A DNA stretch of 64,000 nucleotides from Dioscorea cayenensis subsp. rotundata (taxonomy: Eukaryota; Streptophyta; Magnoliopsida; Dioscoreales; Dioscoreaceae). The DNA lies in NCBI RefSeq assembly GCF_009730915.1, contig NC_052479.1:1178001-1242000 (forward strand). Direction: 5' to 3'. Positions 24,747-38,052 of this stretch are shown here, piece after piece (within the stretch, counting starts at the first letter, position 1; every line of letters begins with the position of its first letter). Under the pieces are notes generated by a model. The model did no database searches, had not been told where the DNA came from, and saw only the letters and a list, made by a program, of their open reading frames with translations. Made by a program: the position numbers and the translations under genes.

Positions 24747-25556
24747 ATGATGGACATCTCCACTAATCCCTTCAACCAAGTAAGTCTCCTTCACTTCATG
24801 ATCTTCAATATCATATATATATATATATATATCCTCTAAACTTAATTCCTAATTAATTATATATTCATATATATATATATATATATTGTAGGTAAACATG
24901 ATGCTTAGTGCTTGCTCTAATGGTGATTATCATCATCATCATCATCATGTTCAACAAGAGCAACAACAACAACAACAACAACAACAACAAGAGAAGAAGC
25001 CAAGACCACAACAAGAACAAGCATTGAAGTGTCCAAGATGTGAGTCAATCAATACTAAGTTCTGTTACTACAACAACTATAGTCTCTCTCAACCAAGATA
25101 CTTCTGCAAAGGTTGTAGAAGGTATTGGACTCATGGTGGTTCTCTTAGGAATGTCCCTGTTGGTGGTGGTTGTAGAAAAAACAAGAGATCCAACTCTTCT
25201 TCCTCTTCTTCTTCAAATTCTACTTCAACTTCTTCATCTTCTGCTTCAACTTCTTCTTCTTCTTCACCTTCTTCTTCTTCTTCTTCTTCTTCTTCAACTA
25301 TAACAACAACAGCAACAGCAACAGCAACTACCATTCTTCCACCTCCACCACCACCACCACCACCATTCTATGACTCTTTCTTTATTCAAAACCCTAACCC
25401 TAATCCTAGTCATGGGTTTCTTGATATTTTAAGTGGAGGTGGTAATGTTAATGCTAGTCATCACAACTTCTACTTTGGGAATGTGCAAGACATGGACATG
25501 GTTGTGCCATTTGAAGGTGGTTTAATTCCTTGCAAGAGTTTTGATGGAGAAGATCA

Positions 25557-25589
<33 letters not shown>

Positions 25590-25689
25590 GGTTTTGATGG
25601 GGCTTCCATGGCAGTTTAATAATGGAGATGTGAGCATGGGTTTTGATTATGCATCATGGCATGGGCTCATCAATAGCTCTCTCATGTAG
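24747..25689 (+). CDS. DOF zinc-finger transcription factor
   Basis: Two exons, 24747-24779 (11 codons) and 24892-25689, give 276 residues. The short first exon and early intron are common in this plant-only family. The DOF domain is complete: Cys58-x2-Cys61-x21-Cys83-x2-Cys86, with [28 protein letters not shown] and [16 protein letters not shown]. It should bind AAAG sites in the nucleus. Outside the domain the protein is mostly homopolymer tracts: His and Gln before it, then Ser, Thr, Pro and Asn, encoded by CAT, CAA, TCT, ACA and AAC repeats. The C-terminus carries LPWQF and ends [11 protein letters not shown]. The upstream in-frame ATG at 24558 was not used because a TATA box lies between it and the chosen start. 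Which DOF subgroup it belongs to I cannot say. Confidence 0.93.
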
Positions 25690-28600
25690 AGGTACTAGTA
25701 CTACATTTGTTTAGGCCTTTCTTAATTTTCATCATTTTCTTTTTCTCTTTTGAAGTTCTACTTTGTAATGTTGTTGTTCTTGTTAGTTCTTGTTGTTGTT
25801 GTTGTTGTTGTTGTTTATGTGTGCTTTTAAGCAATTATGAGTCATATACTTTGGATTAATATGAGGAATTTGAGAGATAATGTTTTATCAACTTTATATA
25901 AATAGTTGTTCTACCTTTTTGTTTTGTTTTGATTTTTGTTTTTATATATGTGGTTCTTAATTTCTTGATTGAAAGGATCATGTGAAGAGATGCTTTAGAA
26001 AAACATTCACAAACATGGAATCCATTTAAAGATAGTGAGTAGTGATTCATCTTTTTGACAATGGATCTCTTGATGTATATATATTGCATTTCAAAAGCTT
26101 GAGATGAATTAAATGAAATGCATGATATGAATTGGGTTGTTGATCAAGGTTTAATTTTATTATTATTTTTAATTTGATGTAAAAAGAAAACAAAGAGGAT
26201 GATTGATAGACAAAGATTGGTGGGATGAATGAAGTGAAATGATATTAAATAATGAAATTAAAAATGAATTGCTCTTCCCAAGAAATTCTCTTCATGATTG
26301 CTCCACTGTGCAGTCTTGTTTGCCACTGTCTACACAAAAGAACACACACAACAATTCTAGCTCACCTTACCTATGCATCTCATCAACCTTTATTTATTTA
26401 TTTATATATATAATATATAAAATTAAATTAGGTAGTAAGAGAATGTTTTGGTGAAATCTGAATTTATATAGAGTGAGATCTCTTTGGAAATATATTGAGA
26501 ATGATAATGAGAAGAAGAAGAAGATGAACATGATAATGTTAGCATGTGAAGAGCACTGAGTGAGTGGAGAATATAACAACATGTGCTTTGTAAACCCACT
26601 TGCATGCACTGCACGTGTCCTTCATCTTCATCATCTTCTTCTTCATCTTCTTGTTGTATGTAATGTAATGTTTGTGATTTCATCTTCTTAATTAATTAAT
26701 TGGTGTGTTATGTGATGATGTTATTTTATTTTATTTTATTTTTTTTAACTCTCATGAGCTATCAACATTAAATCAACTGTTAATATATATAAGAGTTATT
26801 TTAAGATTAATTTTATCAATTGAGTAGAAAAATTTGTGGATATGAAGATAAGGCAAACAAGAGAGACCTTAATTAAGTTTTAGTATTAAATAGAGTTTAG
26901 TTGATGCATTTTTTTTTTCTATATAAGTAAAATCTTATTGACACAGTTCATTGGTACTTGATTTAATTGGAAGAAAACCAAGTTCCATATATTTTCCTTA
27001 TTAAATAACATTAACATTTTGTCTATTTTACTCTAAATCAAGCATGTGTTTATTAAACTTTTTCCCTCACTCTTTATTTATTTATTTTCAGCATTATCAC
27101 AACTCATGATATAATTATTATTGTTTTCATTAGAATTCTTATACAATTCTGACTCAATTGAAGCACCTTCTACAATTTTTCAAGATTATCATATTGAAAC
27201 AATTCATTAAAAAAAAAAAATCAAGTCATGATAATATTTATAATGATCAAAATTATTCATTATTATTTGTTTATTCCAAATTTTATGATTTATATACATA
27301 TATGATAATTTAAACATAGAAACATAGAAACAAGATAAAATGGAATATATATATATATATATATATAATGAGAACTCCAAACATTATATAAAAAATATTC
27401 AAAATGAATTGATCTTTCCATTGATGAAAAAAGTTGAACATTTTTGTAAATTTTGTCCCATCTAACCACCCAGATAAAAAGACCTATTGAATCATGATGA
27501 AGCAAAAGCACACACACACACCATTTGTCATTACATGGAATGGTCACAAATTTATTTATTTTATTTTATTTCTATGTAAAGATGGAACATCTCTTTTTAG
27601 TACTACCACCAATCTTGCACTGAATTGTCTCCTCTAATTGATTGTTGTGGGGACATAACATAATACAAAGACAATTTGAAGGATTGAATTGTCCAGACAA
27701 CAATGCAAGTAAGTCAAAGTCCTCATGCAATGTGGTCTTGTGATGCCATTAATGTCCTTACATAACTTATGATGGGCTTTAATTGAGCCCTAGGGGCATA
27801 TATATATATCATATTAAATAAATAATTAAAAATATATATATATTTTCTAAGATGGATGGATTAGGGTTTCATGAGGACCAGATGTGATGGAATGCAGTAT
27901 TGTGGTTGAACTCAATTGTCCATAAATAAAATGATAAAAATTAAAAGTGTCCAAGTTCTAGTTCAAATCTATAATATAAAACATTTTTGTTATTATATGT
28001 GGTTATCTTTGTTTCTTTTTTATCATTTATATGAGACTAGGGTTTTGAGTATAGAAATATCATTTAGTATGATTTGTCATTGGCACCAATTTGAAGCAAA
28101 TGAGGTTATTGATGTTGATAAGTTTATTCACTGTCCTGACAATGCCCATGTTGCATTTCTTTTATTGTCAATAAATTATATATATATATATATATATAAA
28201 GATACCACACTAAGTGACAACATCTTCGACAATTGAAAAGTTAGTATTTCATTTTCCGGCCAAGTCAAAAATCAAGGTTCAAATCCATGGCTTCATCCAT
28301 GTTCCTCGCACGTGTGCGGGCGAGGAAAAAAACATAATAATTTGAATTTTGAGATCAAATTGATGAATAATGCTAACCAAATTTCCCAAATTCATTGATT
28401 ACATTTCAATGCTTCTTGAAATTAAGATGCTAATGATCATAATAAAAAAAAAAAAATTGGTAGTTAAGAAGTCTATTTAGTAAACCTGGTTGTCAAAATA
28501 GAATTTACTGTAAATAAATTGACTTAAAATTCTCAAGACTGGGTCAAAATGATTAGTTAACAGCTACCTATCTGCCTCTTTAACTCTTTCAACATCAAAC

Positions 28601-29290
28601 CCTTGAAGTCTGTGTCACTAATAAAGGTCAATTAGGAGAATGTTGACTAGAGAGTTAATTTTGTGTATGTATGTGTGGTCCTGTATAAATACCAGTTCAT
28701 AATAAATACTCTTGCCATTAAATGTCAATAGACAACTCTTGACCTAGTCATGGCTAAACAATTTCCTGCATGCCCTAAAAAACATTCTAATTTGACTTTT
28801 ATAAAAATACAAATGCAGGAATATAAGATTTTATCAGGATCAAATCACAAGATATCAAGTAGATAATAAGAGGTGATCAATAATAATACATTCAAAAAAA
28901 GAGCAACAATAAGGTCCATGATACACAAGAAGAGAAAAAGAGAAATATCTTACATTGATTAATCAACAAGGATTGGAACTAAAATCAACTCGAGCTCAAC
29001 TCTATAACAAAGAATTGTAGGCATATATAATCCTTGCATGATAAAATTCGTGGCAAGTATCGCCATAATAAGAGGGGGAAAAAAATAAAGCCATTGTAGT
29101 TTATGGAAATTACCTTTACTCCCTACTCACTACTTGGTCGGTCTTGGTACAGGCAGGAACGCTTCGAGGTCGCCAGCAAAAGTATAGTGCACAACCAATG
29201 CACAGGTATGCAGGACTCTGCCAACTCCAGAGTTCAACGAAGTTAGCGCACCTGAGAATTTAAAGGCAGAAAGCTTGATGTAGGGAATGG
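25690..29290. other. Gene-free AT-rich region downstream of DOF
   Basis: 25.69-26.1 kb is probable DOF 3' UTR, including a (GTT)n run near 25790-25815. The rest holds (AT)n tracts (about 27343-27366 and 28178-28198) and no convincing coding frame. A GGTTCAAATCC sequence at 28276-28286 resembles a polymerase III B box, but no A box could be found. Confidence 0.55.
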
Positions 29291-32200
29291 TCATTTGTTG
29301 CGTTTCTTCGCTTCACTGTAAAGAATGACTCCTATGACTGTCATACTGTAACCAAGCATTCCAGTTACAGATACAGGGTTCTTGAATATAAGAATTGATA
29401 CCACAACAGCCACAGCGCCTTTTGCGTTCCCCAGAACCTGGAATCATAAATGCTTATTATGATATGAGGATAATGAATCAATGGCCATAACTGAATAGTG
29501 TGTTGTTCATCTTATTGATTCTCCAACTTGATTGGAATTAGAACTCAAATTACTTTAATCAATTAAACCTATTCCAATAAGCACATGCAACAATTTATTG
29601 ACTTAAAATAGCACAGAAGTTGGTGAAGTGTGTGTGTGTGATTAAACTATTTTAATGTTCATCTTCTCTTCATATTTGGTATTTCAGACCTTTTTTTTTA
29701 ATAGCATTCTTTAGTCTCTCTAACATCATATTCCTCCTAGAATCCAATAGATAGCAGGTAATTGATAATGTTAGCTAGGAAGGGGATGAACTTTGCAGGA
29801 AAGAATGATGGTAAGCCATGTATGGCCACTAAGTGCCTATGGTGGTGGAAGAAACGGAACAACATACATCCATGCATAGTTGTTAGAGGCGTAAGGTGCA
29901 TCTAGGCGCAAGGGGTCCTGGGGCCTAGCGCAAGGCGTAGATCCGCGCCTAAGAGACACTGGGCACACTAATTAAAAAAAAAAATTAAAATATAGTTTTC
30001 ATATTATATGTTTTAAATTTTTAGAATGTCCTAAAGATTAATATCTTAAAAGACATAAAAACATACATAATAACATACAAAATAATTTTCAAGTGTTCAA
30101 TACAAAATGCAATTACATGATATAATGCATGTATCGAGCCCTAAATCCTAAATCAAATAATAAAATCTAGTGACTATCATCAAAATCATCGAGTCTATCA
30201 TCATTATCATCACCCCCAACATCATCAATATTCTCTTCAAATTTATCATTCTCTTCATTGAAATAATCATCTCCGAAATTGTATTCCTCATCATCACCAC
30301 TCGAAGAATTAAGCAATTTCTCAAACTAGCAGATGTCTTATCTTTCCCCTTTGATCATCTCGAATTGAAGTGCTGAGCTTTGTGTTCTACTTGGTCGTAG
30401 TTGCCTTAATTTTAAGTAAAATTTCATTGCATGTCCTAGTTTTATGGAGGCTTTTTTATTTTCAGTCACCAAGATTTGTGGCAAGATTAAATGTCAAAGT
30501 AAAATAAGAAAATATAACAAAATCGGTAGATGCTACGGAGGCGCGCCTAAGCCCTTGCTTGTCGCCTAGCGCTTAGGCGCAAGCCCTCGAGCCTTGTGTG
30601 CCTTGCACCTAAGGGGCGCCTCGGGCGCGCCTTTGACAACTACGCATCCACGCGATAAAATCATGTCGGCATAATATATTTGATCAGATCACAACATGAA
30701 TAGAGATCCCATTTATAGGATTTGAACATAAGGTGTGACTATTATAGGTAAAAATATGTGCATACGAATGACGAGAGGGATAATACATGAACTTTACAGA
30801 CTATTAAGCAATAATTAGAATAAACGAACTTCAATAATGGGGCGCAAAGCAGCATAAACAATCTTAGGTCAAGCACGTATAAAATCAGAGGTTGCACTCT
30901 TGCTAGAACGATCTAGATGGAAATATATGGAAAAAATACTGAAGAAGAAAGCAACTGTGTTTTTCAAATGGGAATCTACCTGGAGAGTCAATGCACTCGT
31001 GTGTTTAGTGACCAAGAAGTTGGTCAAATTCACAAAATATGCCAGAGCAGAATTAAAAAGTAGGTACCAAACAATTTTGATGTCTTCTCTAGCAAGAGCA
31101 AGTGTGATACCAACAACATTTTCCTCCATAATCAGTGTTGCAGGAAGTAAGAGAACCACTGCTATTGGAGCCATGTACAGCAGGAGATTCATAGAATTGA
31201 GCTTTTCCCTGATCATAAGTAAATTTATGGTGGTGTCAATCCATCAAGACATCTATGAACAAACTTCTTAGTTGAAAAGAACAGACAAGAGTTTTAAAAA
31301 GGAAGAAGTACAGATAACAAATACTTGTGATAGAAGAAAATAAATGAGAACGTTACCCCTCAGAAGATAACAAAATTCCCTGCAACACAGACTTGAGTGC
31401 CCTTGCAGCAGTAGCAGCAACACACACAATAAACCCAAACAAATGAAAACTCGGTTCCCCCTACAATAGAAGAACAATAGAATATCAACAGGTGCTCATA
31501 ACGATGGTAATAGTACAACAAAATCTCACATAGTAACGTCTAAGATTGAATCACAACTAAAACTAAAGATGACTAATTTATGCCAACATCTAATCCTATG
31601 CCCAAGGAGCTATCTAAGCAATAATAACCACCTAAAAGATCCCCAGCAACTGACTCATACATCCAAAATAAATAGAAGGCAAGCCTACAGACAAGCAATA
31701 AAAAGATAAGTTACATAGTTAAAGCAGCCAAATTCTATTTGAGCACCACAGACTGAAGAAAATGGGTGGTTGAACAACAAAGGAAAAATCCACATTAAAC
31801 ATAATATAGAAACACATGCAATCATACCAATTAAACAACAGGAGAAAAATAATTTTATAATTAATAAATGTGTTTTAACATCAGAAGCATTATTAGCATG
31901 CTCTAAGAGGAATGTGCAAAACATAAGTGATGTTACCGAAATCTGGCAACAATAACCAACACTCCATTGCATTTCATGCTAGAGCATGGTGCATTTGTCG
32001 TAAACTATATGCTGCTTTAAAAAATAAGCAAAAGCAAAACTATTAAGATAAACAAAGGAGATAAGTGTTCAGGTGTGTAGAGTTTGAGGAATGATATATA
32101 TTTATTTTCCCATGGTCAATCATGCCTCCTCCATGAAAAGTTGTAATATAGAGACTTGCTTCTTGGCTTGACTAGTCAGCACACCTTCTAGCTCTAGTAC

Positions 32201-33699
32201 AAGTTAACCTACAAACCTGCCTTATTCTTCCAAGTTGCGTTCACAAGGACTTTTTCAACTTACCATTACTATGGCTGAAGGAATGCAGTTAGAAACAAAC
32301 AGCTCCACAACATCAAAATGTTTTATTACATTAGCTAATCTACATGATGAAAAGTTGGATATTCAACAAGAAAACTTTAAATTTGGCTAATCTTTCTCAC
32401 CTTCCTATCATTTGTCCATTTGCTGCTGTCCATGAGAACTTTGAAAGTGATATGTTCTACTATTTGTTTCAATCTGAAAAGTTTACAACAAAGGGCGCAT
32501 GAAGAAAGCTAGTTTGTTCTCCCAGTTGACACTCTGTTATCTTCAATACTGACTGTTTGCTTTAATCTAGTAGGACTTTGATAAGCTCCTTGACTCGATT
32601 AAGGTTGGTTCATGTCTTAAATGATTGTGATATACCAAATAGCTCCACACAAGGACATGGTACGGGTACAACTTATCACATATAGTCAACATTTTATATG
32701 CCTTGTCGTATCTCCAGCTGCTGTACCATCAAAAGGCTTTCTATACAACCGTGGAATGATACGATGAGTCCGACAATGCACGTACAAGAAAGTAAGAAAG
32801 ATAATATCACATGTGGATATCTCCCAAAAGCAGAAGGTATATATATCTAATTTTGTTGTATTGGCTAAAGGCTCAATTTGCAATTGCAGCATTATCCAAT
32901 GAGCGATATGCAAGTTTTACAGCAATGTACTAACAAATTGAGAAAGATTATTTCTTTCTACACTAGTTGAATTGTTAAACAAATTACCGGATGGATGGTC
33001 CAAAATTCAATCTAATAAATGTATCTAACACACTAAGACCAAACAATCAATGAAATGATTATAGACAAGATTCAGCAATAAGTTACATTACCAAACCAAA
33101 CAATGAAATGCCATGCCTAATTTCAATCAAAACCATATCATCCAACACAGTACAGGCAAATAGTGAAATGATTCCGTAACAATAGATACAATGCGTCCAA
33201 TTACAAACAGAATCCGAGAAATGTTAGAGATACTAACCCCACTGGCGATGACGACGCCGGTGACGACAGGAATGAGGGTAATATACGTGATCCAAGCCTC
33301 CCGCTTGACAGTCATGAGATAAGCGAAGACAGCCGTGAAAAAGGGCGTGGTGGCGCCAACAGCCTGGTTAAACGAGACGGGCAAGTACCTAAGCGAGACA
33401 TTCCCACTAACGACGGATCCACAGAAGACGAGGCTGAGAGCGGAGATCTTGAAAAGCTGGATCCGCGAGCGCACGGTCTGCATGGGCACAACGCGGAGCC
33501 AGGCGATGGCTACATAGCTGAACAACGAGCAGGCGGTCATATGGCACATGGTGAGGAAGATCGGGTACTTGAAGCCATAATTGCTGAGCAAGTACTTGTT
33601 AAGGAGGAGCACGCCGATGTTGGAGGAGTACCAGGAGGCGACGAGCCCGATGGTGAAGAACCGGCCGCTGAGCTGCGGCGCCGCCGGCGGGCCGCCCAT
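29291..33699 (-). CDS. Sugar phosphate/nucleotide-sugar transporter of the TPT family, At3g11320-like
   Basis: Four exons on the minus strand: 33699-33238, 31460-31357, 31208-30980 and 29437-29291. They give 313 residues with all junctions GT-AG. The protein is a multi-helix membrane transporter of the drug/metabolite superfamily (TPT/EamA). It contains [57 protein letters not shown] and [20 protein letters not shown], and ends in a basic KKRNK tail compatible with Golgi or ER retention. It closely resembles the Arabidopsis At3g11320/At5g05820 type (about 308 residues, from memory), with a slightly longer Pro/Ala-rich N-terminus. The transported sugar cannot be told from sequence. Its third intron holds a hAT-type remnant. 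It is divergent from RPS23, with a 1.1-kb shared upstream region. Confidence 0.92.
29876..30645 (-). mobile_element. hAT-type transposon remnant in the last intron of the transporter gene
   Basis: The ends carry imperfect inverted repeats: TAGTTGTTAGAGGCG on the left, and CGCGCCTTTGACAACTA on the right, which reads TAGTTGTCAAAGGCGCG when reversed. ATCCATGC (29868-29875) and ATCCACGC (30646-30653) flank it as a 7/8 matching 8-bp target duplication, the length hAT elements make. The GC-rich ends (GGCGC, GCGCC) contrast with an AT-rich core. On the minus strand, about 30327-30172, a frame reads [20 protein letters not shown] and continues highly acidic to a stop. It resembles the acidic C-terminal tail of plant hAT transposases. 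An in-frame stop precedes it, so it is broken. Confidence 0.6.
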
Positions 33700-34820
33700 G
33701 AGGGGGATCTGGAGGGGAAAGGGGGGAGGAGAAGGGGAGGGATCAAGGAAGTAGGGTTAGGGTTTGGGGGGAGGAGAGGAGAAGGGGATCTGAGAGGGAG
33801 GCATGAGATCTGGGGGATTGGGAGAGAGAGAGAGAGAGAGAGAGAGGGGAGGTCGGAAGAAGAAGGAGACTTTGTCCGCAGGGAGAGGGAGGGGTGTGGG
33901 GCCCGGTGGTTTCGGGAACGGAACGGAACGGAGAATTTGGGCCCGTTTACGTGTTGATGACGTTTTGGGCCTCCTAATTGGCCTTGGATTCCTTTTTATT
34001 TATTTGGGAATATTGAGAATTAACAAGGAGTTAAATGCAAAAGTAAATGTGAATAAATTTAAATTAGAGGGGTTAAATTCTTTGTTAGTCCTTGCAGGAG
34101 AAGGTTGTTCATTTTTAGCCCTTTTGTTTAACATAAAATGATTAATTTTGTCTTTAGCAAGTTAATTTGTTTATTAACAATTATATATAATTTATTTTAA
34201 ATTTGTATTATGTCACTCTTAATTTTTAAAATGTTTAGAGTTTAGTGATATTAATTTTATTATTGTAAAAGATGTGGTGTGAGATTTTTAAATGTATCAA
34301 ATTTAAATTTAATTGGACACAATAGTGAGTAGTAATGAGTTCTCGATTGTAGGTTTGAACTTATTGTATGAACCCTGTGTTACTAGGTAAAAATATGTGA
34401 TGGATGATTGATTTCGGTTCTATGTGTGTGCTCGATGTGGCATTTGTTTGTTAAAAAGTCACACTTAATTTATTTTTATATAATAAGAACTGAATTAGGA
34501 TAAGTTTTGGATTAAAAATTGTGTTAAAGATTATTAATTATTATTTCCAGCTTTGAAATAAGTTCCCTTTCATAGATTTCGAATTTAAAAGGGGGTTATT
34601 TGACAAAATGATGAATTTTACACTGAATCAGCAATAATGAAACATCCGAGGGTCTTATTTGCAAGAAAAGCTCTGTAATCTAAATCACAGCCGTTGGTTC
34701 TATCAATCAGGTCACTGAGACTTCTATAAATACCAGAGGATTCTTAGCGATGCCCTAAACCCTCGCCGCCTTCTCCTTCGTCTCCCCGTCCGGCGAAGAG
34801 ATCACTCCTTCAAGGCGACA
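33700..34820. promoter_or_regulatory. Divergent promoter region between the transporter and RPS23
   Basis: The 5' leader of the minus-strand transporter is purine-rich on the + strand (pyrimidine-rich in the mRNA) and includes a (GA)n run at 33822-33847. Two TGGGCC site-II-type motifs lie at 33938-33944 and 33966-33972. On the RPS23 side, a TATA box and telo-box-like motif are listed separately. The middle (34.0-34.6 kb) is AT-rich and featureless. Confidence 0.55.
34725..34763 (+). promoter_or_regulatory. RPS23 core promoter: TATA box and telo-box
   Basis: TATAAATA at 34725-34732 is followed by CCCTAAACCCT at 34753-34763. The second motif is the telomere-like box common near the start site of plant ribosomal protein genes. 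Transcription probably begins near 34755. Confidence 0.6.
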
Positions 34821-36991
<2,171 letters not shown>

Positions 36992-38052
36992 GAAAGCTTT
37001 TTGTGTTGTGGTTTTTTATCATCTCAAATTATGCAGGTCTAGTGTTTTTTCATTCAAGAAATTGAACTGTTGTTATGGTTTTGATCTCTCGACAGTTGAC
37101 ACTGATAATTTTGCTGTTTGTTGCACTCTCATTTTCACTATATTTGTTCAGAGACCATATTATCTTATCAAAAAGCGTAGAATTGGATCACTGTGGTTTA
37201 CTAGAGCCATCAACATCTTCTTCTATTCTAGCTCTTGTAGAACCAACTGGTGTTTTTTTTTTTTTTTTTGATTAATGGTATTCAAGGATGGATTTTTCAA
37301 TATCCAGTAGGAAATAGGCATTACAATTTAATTTAAAATTATCATTTTAAAATCACCTGACTAGAAAGAATATTAAGGTGTTAGGTGTACGAGCTTACTG
37401 TGGTGACTCCAATCAATTAAATGCAATAAATTTTTAATTTCCCTTAATTTCATTAATCATAGTTTATTTATTCTAATAAAATTTTATTATCTTCTATTCA
37501 TCCCTTCAATTAATCATAAAATAAAATAGATATAACATAAACCTATCTGAGAGGTTGACGAATTTGAAAAGAAAACTAAATAAATAAACTCATAATTTTT
37601 TTAAGTTTTTTTTTAATTATTTTTTAGACAAGTTACAATTGAGAGAGTGGTAAATGAGGGAGGTGGTATTGGTAATACATAAACTTTTAACATGATTAAT
37701 TGAAGTTCACATACTAAAAATTTTATAAAATTTTATAAAAAAAAATAGTGAATTGAGGTTAATTTTAAAAAATAATAATATTTTTTTTACAATATATATA
37801 TATATATATATGGATTTATGATAAATTATTTTTTTTTAAAAAAAAAGGACCGAAGGGAGCAGTGAGTTGAGTCCCTCAAATAATTTATTTTCTCAATCAA
37901 CACAAGGATAATAAACTGACACGCTCTTCCCTCCTCACTCTTCTTTCACTGAAATCTCCATGCAAAACCAATAATAAGATAAATAAAAAAATAAATAACT
38001 AAAATAATAATCAATCAAGAAGAAGAAGAAGAAGAAGAAGAAGAAGAAGAAG
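36992..38052. other. RPS23 3' region, spacer and HCF152 upstream region
   Basis: The first 300 bp are the likely RPS23 3' UTR, ending near a poly-T run at 37252-37270. The remainder is AT-rich with an (AT)n tract at about 37795-37811. An (AAG)n run (about 38017-38052) leads directly into the HCF152 start codon. No additional gene is seen. Confidence 0.55.

Noticed and set aside
28195-28330. Possible tRNA-derived SINE with a B box (GGTTCAAATCC)
   Set aside because: No A box at the right distance, no tRNA-like head and no clear 3' tail, so the B-box match alone is too weak.
33541-34141. Plus-strand frames of 112-138 codons over the transporter exon 1 and leader
   Set aside because: Antisense to an evident coding exon and to a GA-repeat leader; no protein-like pattern.
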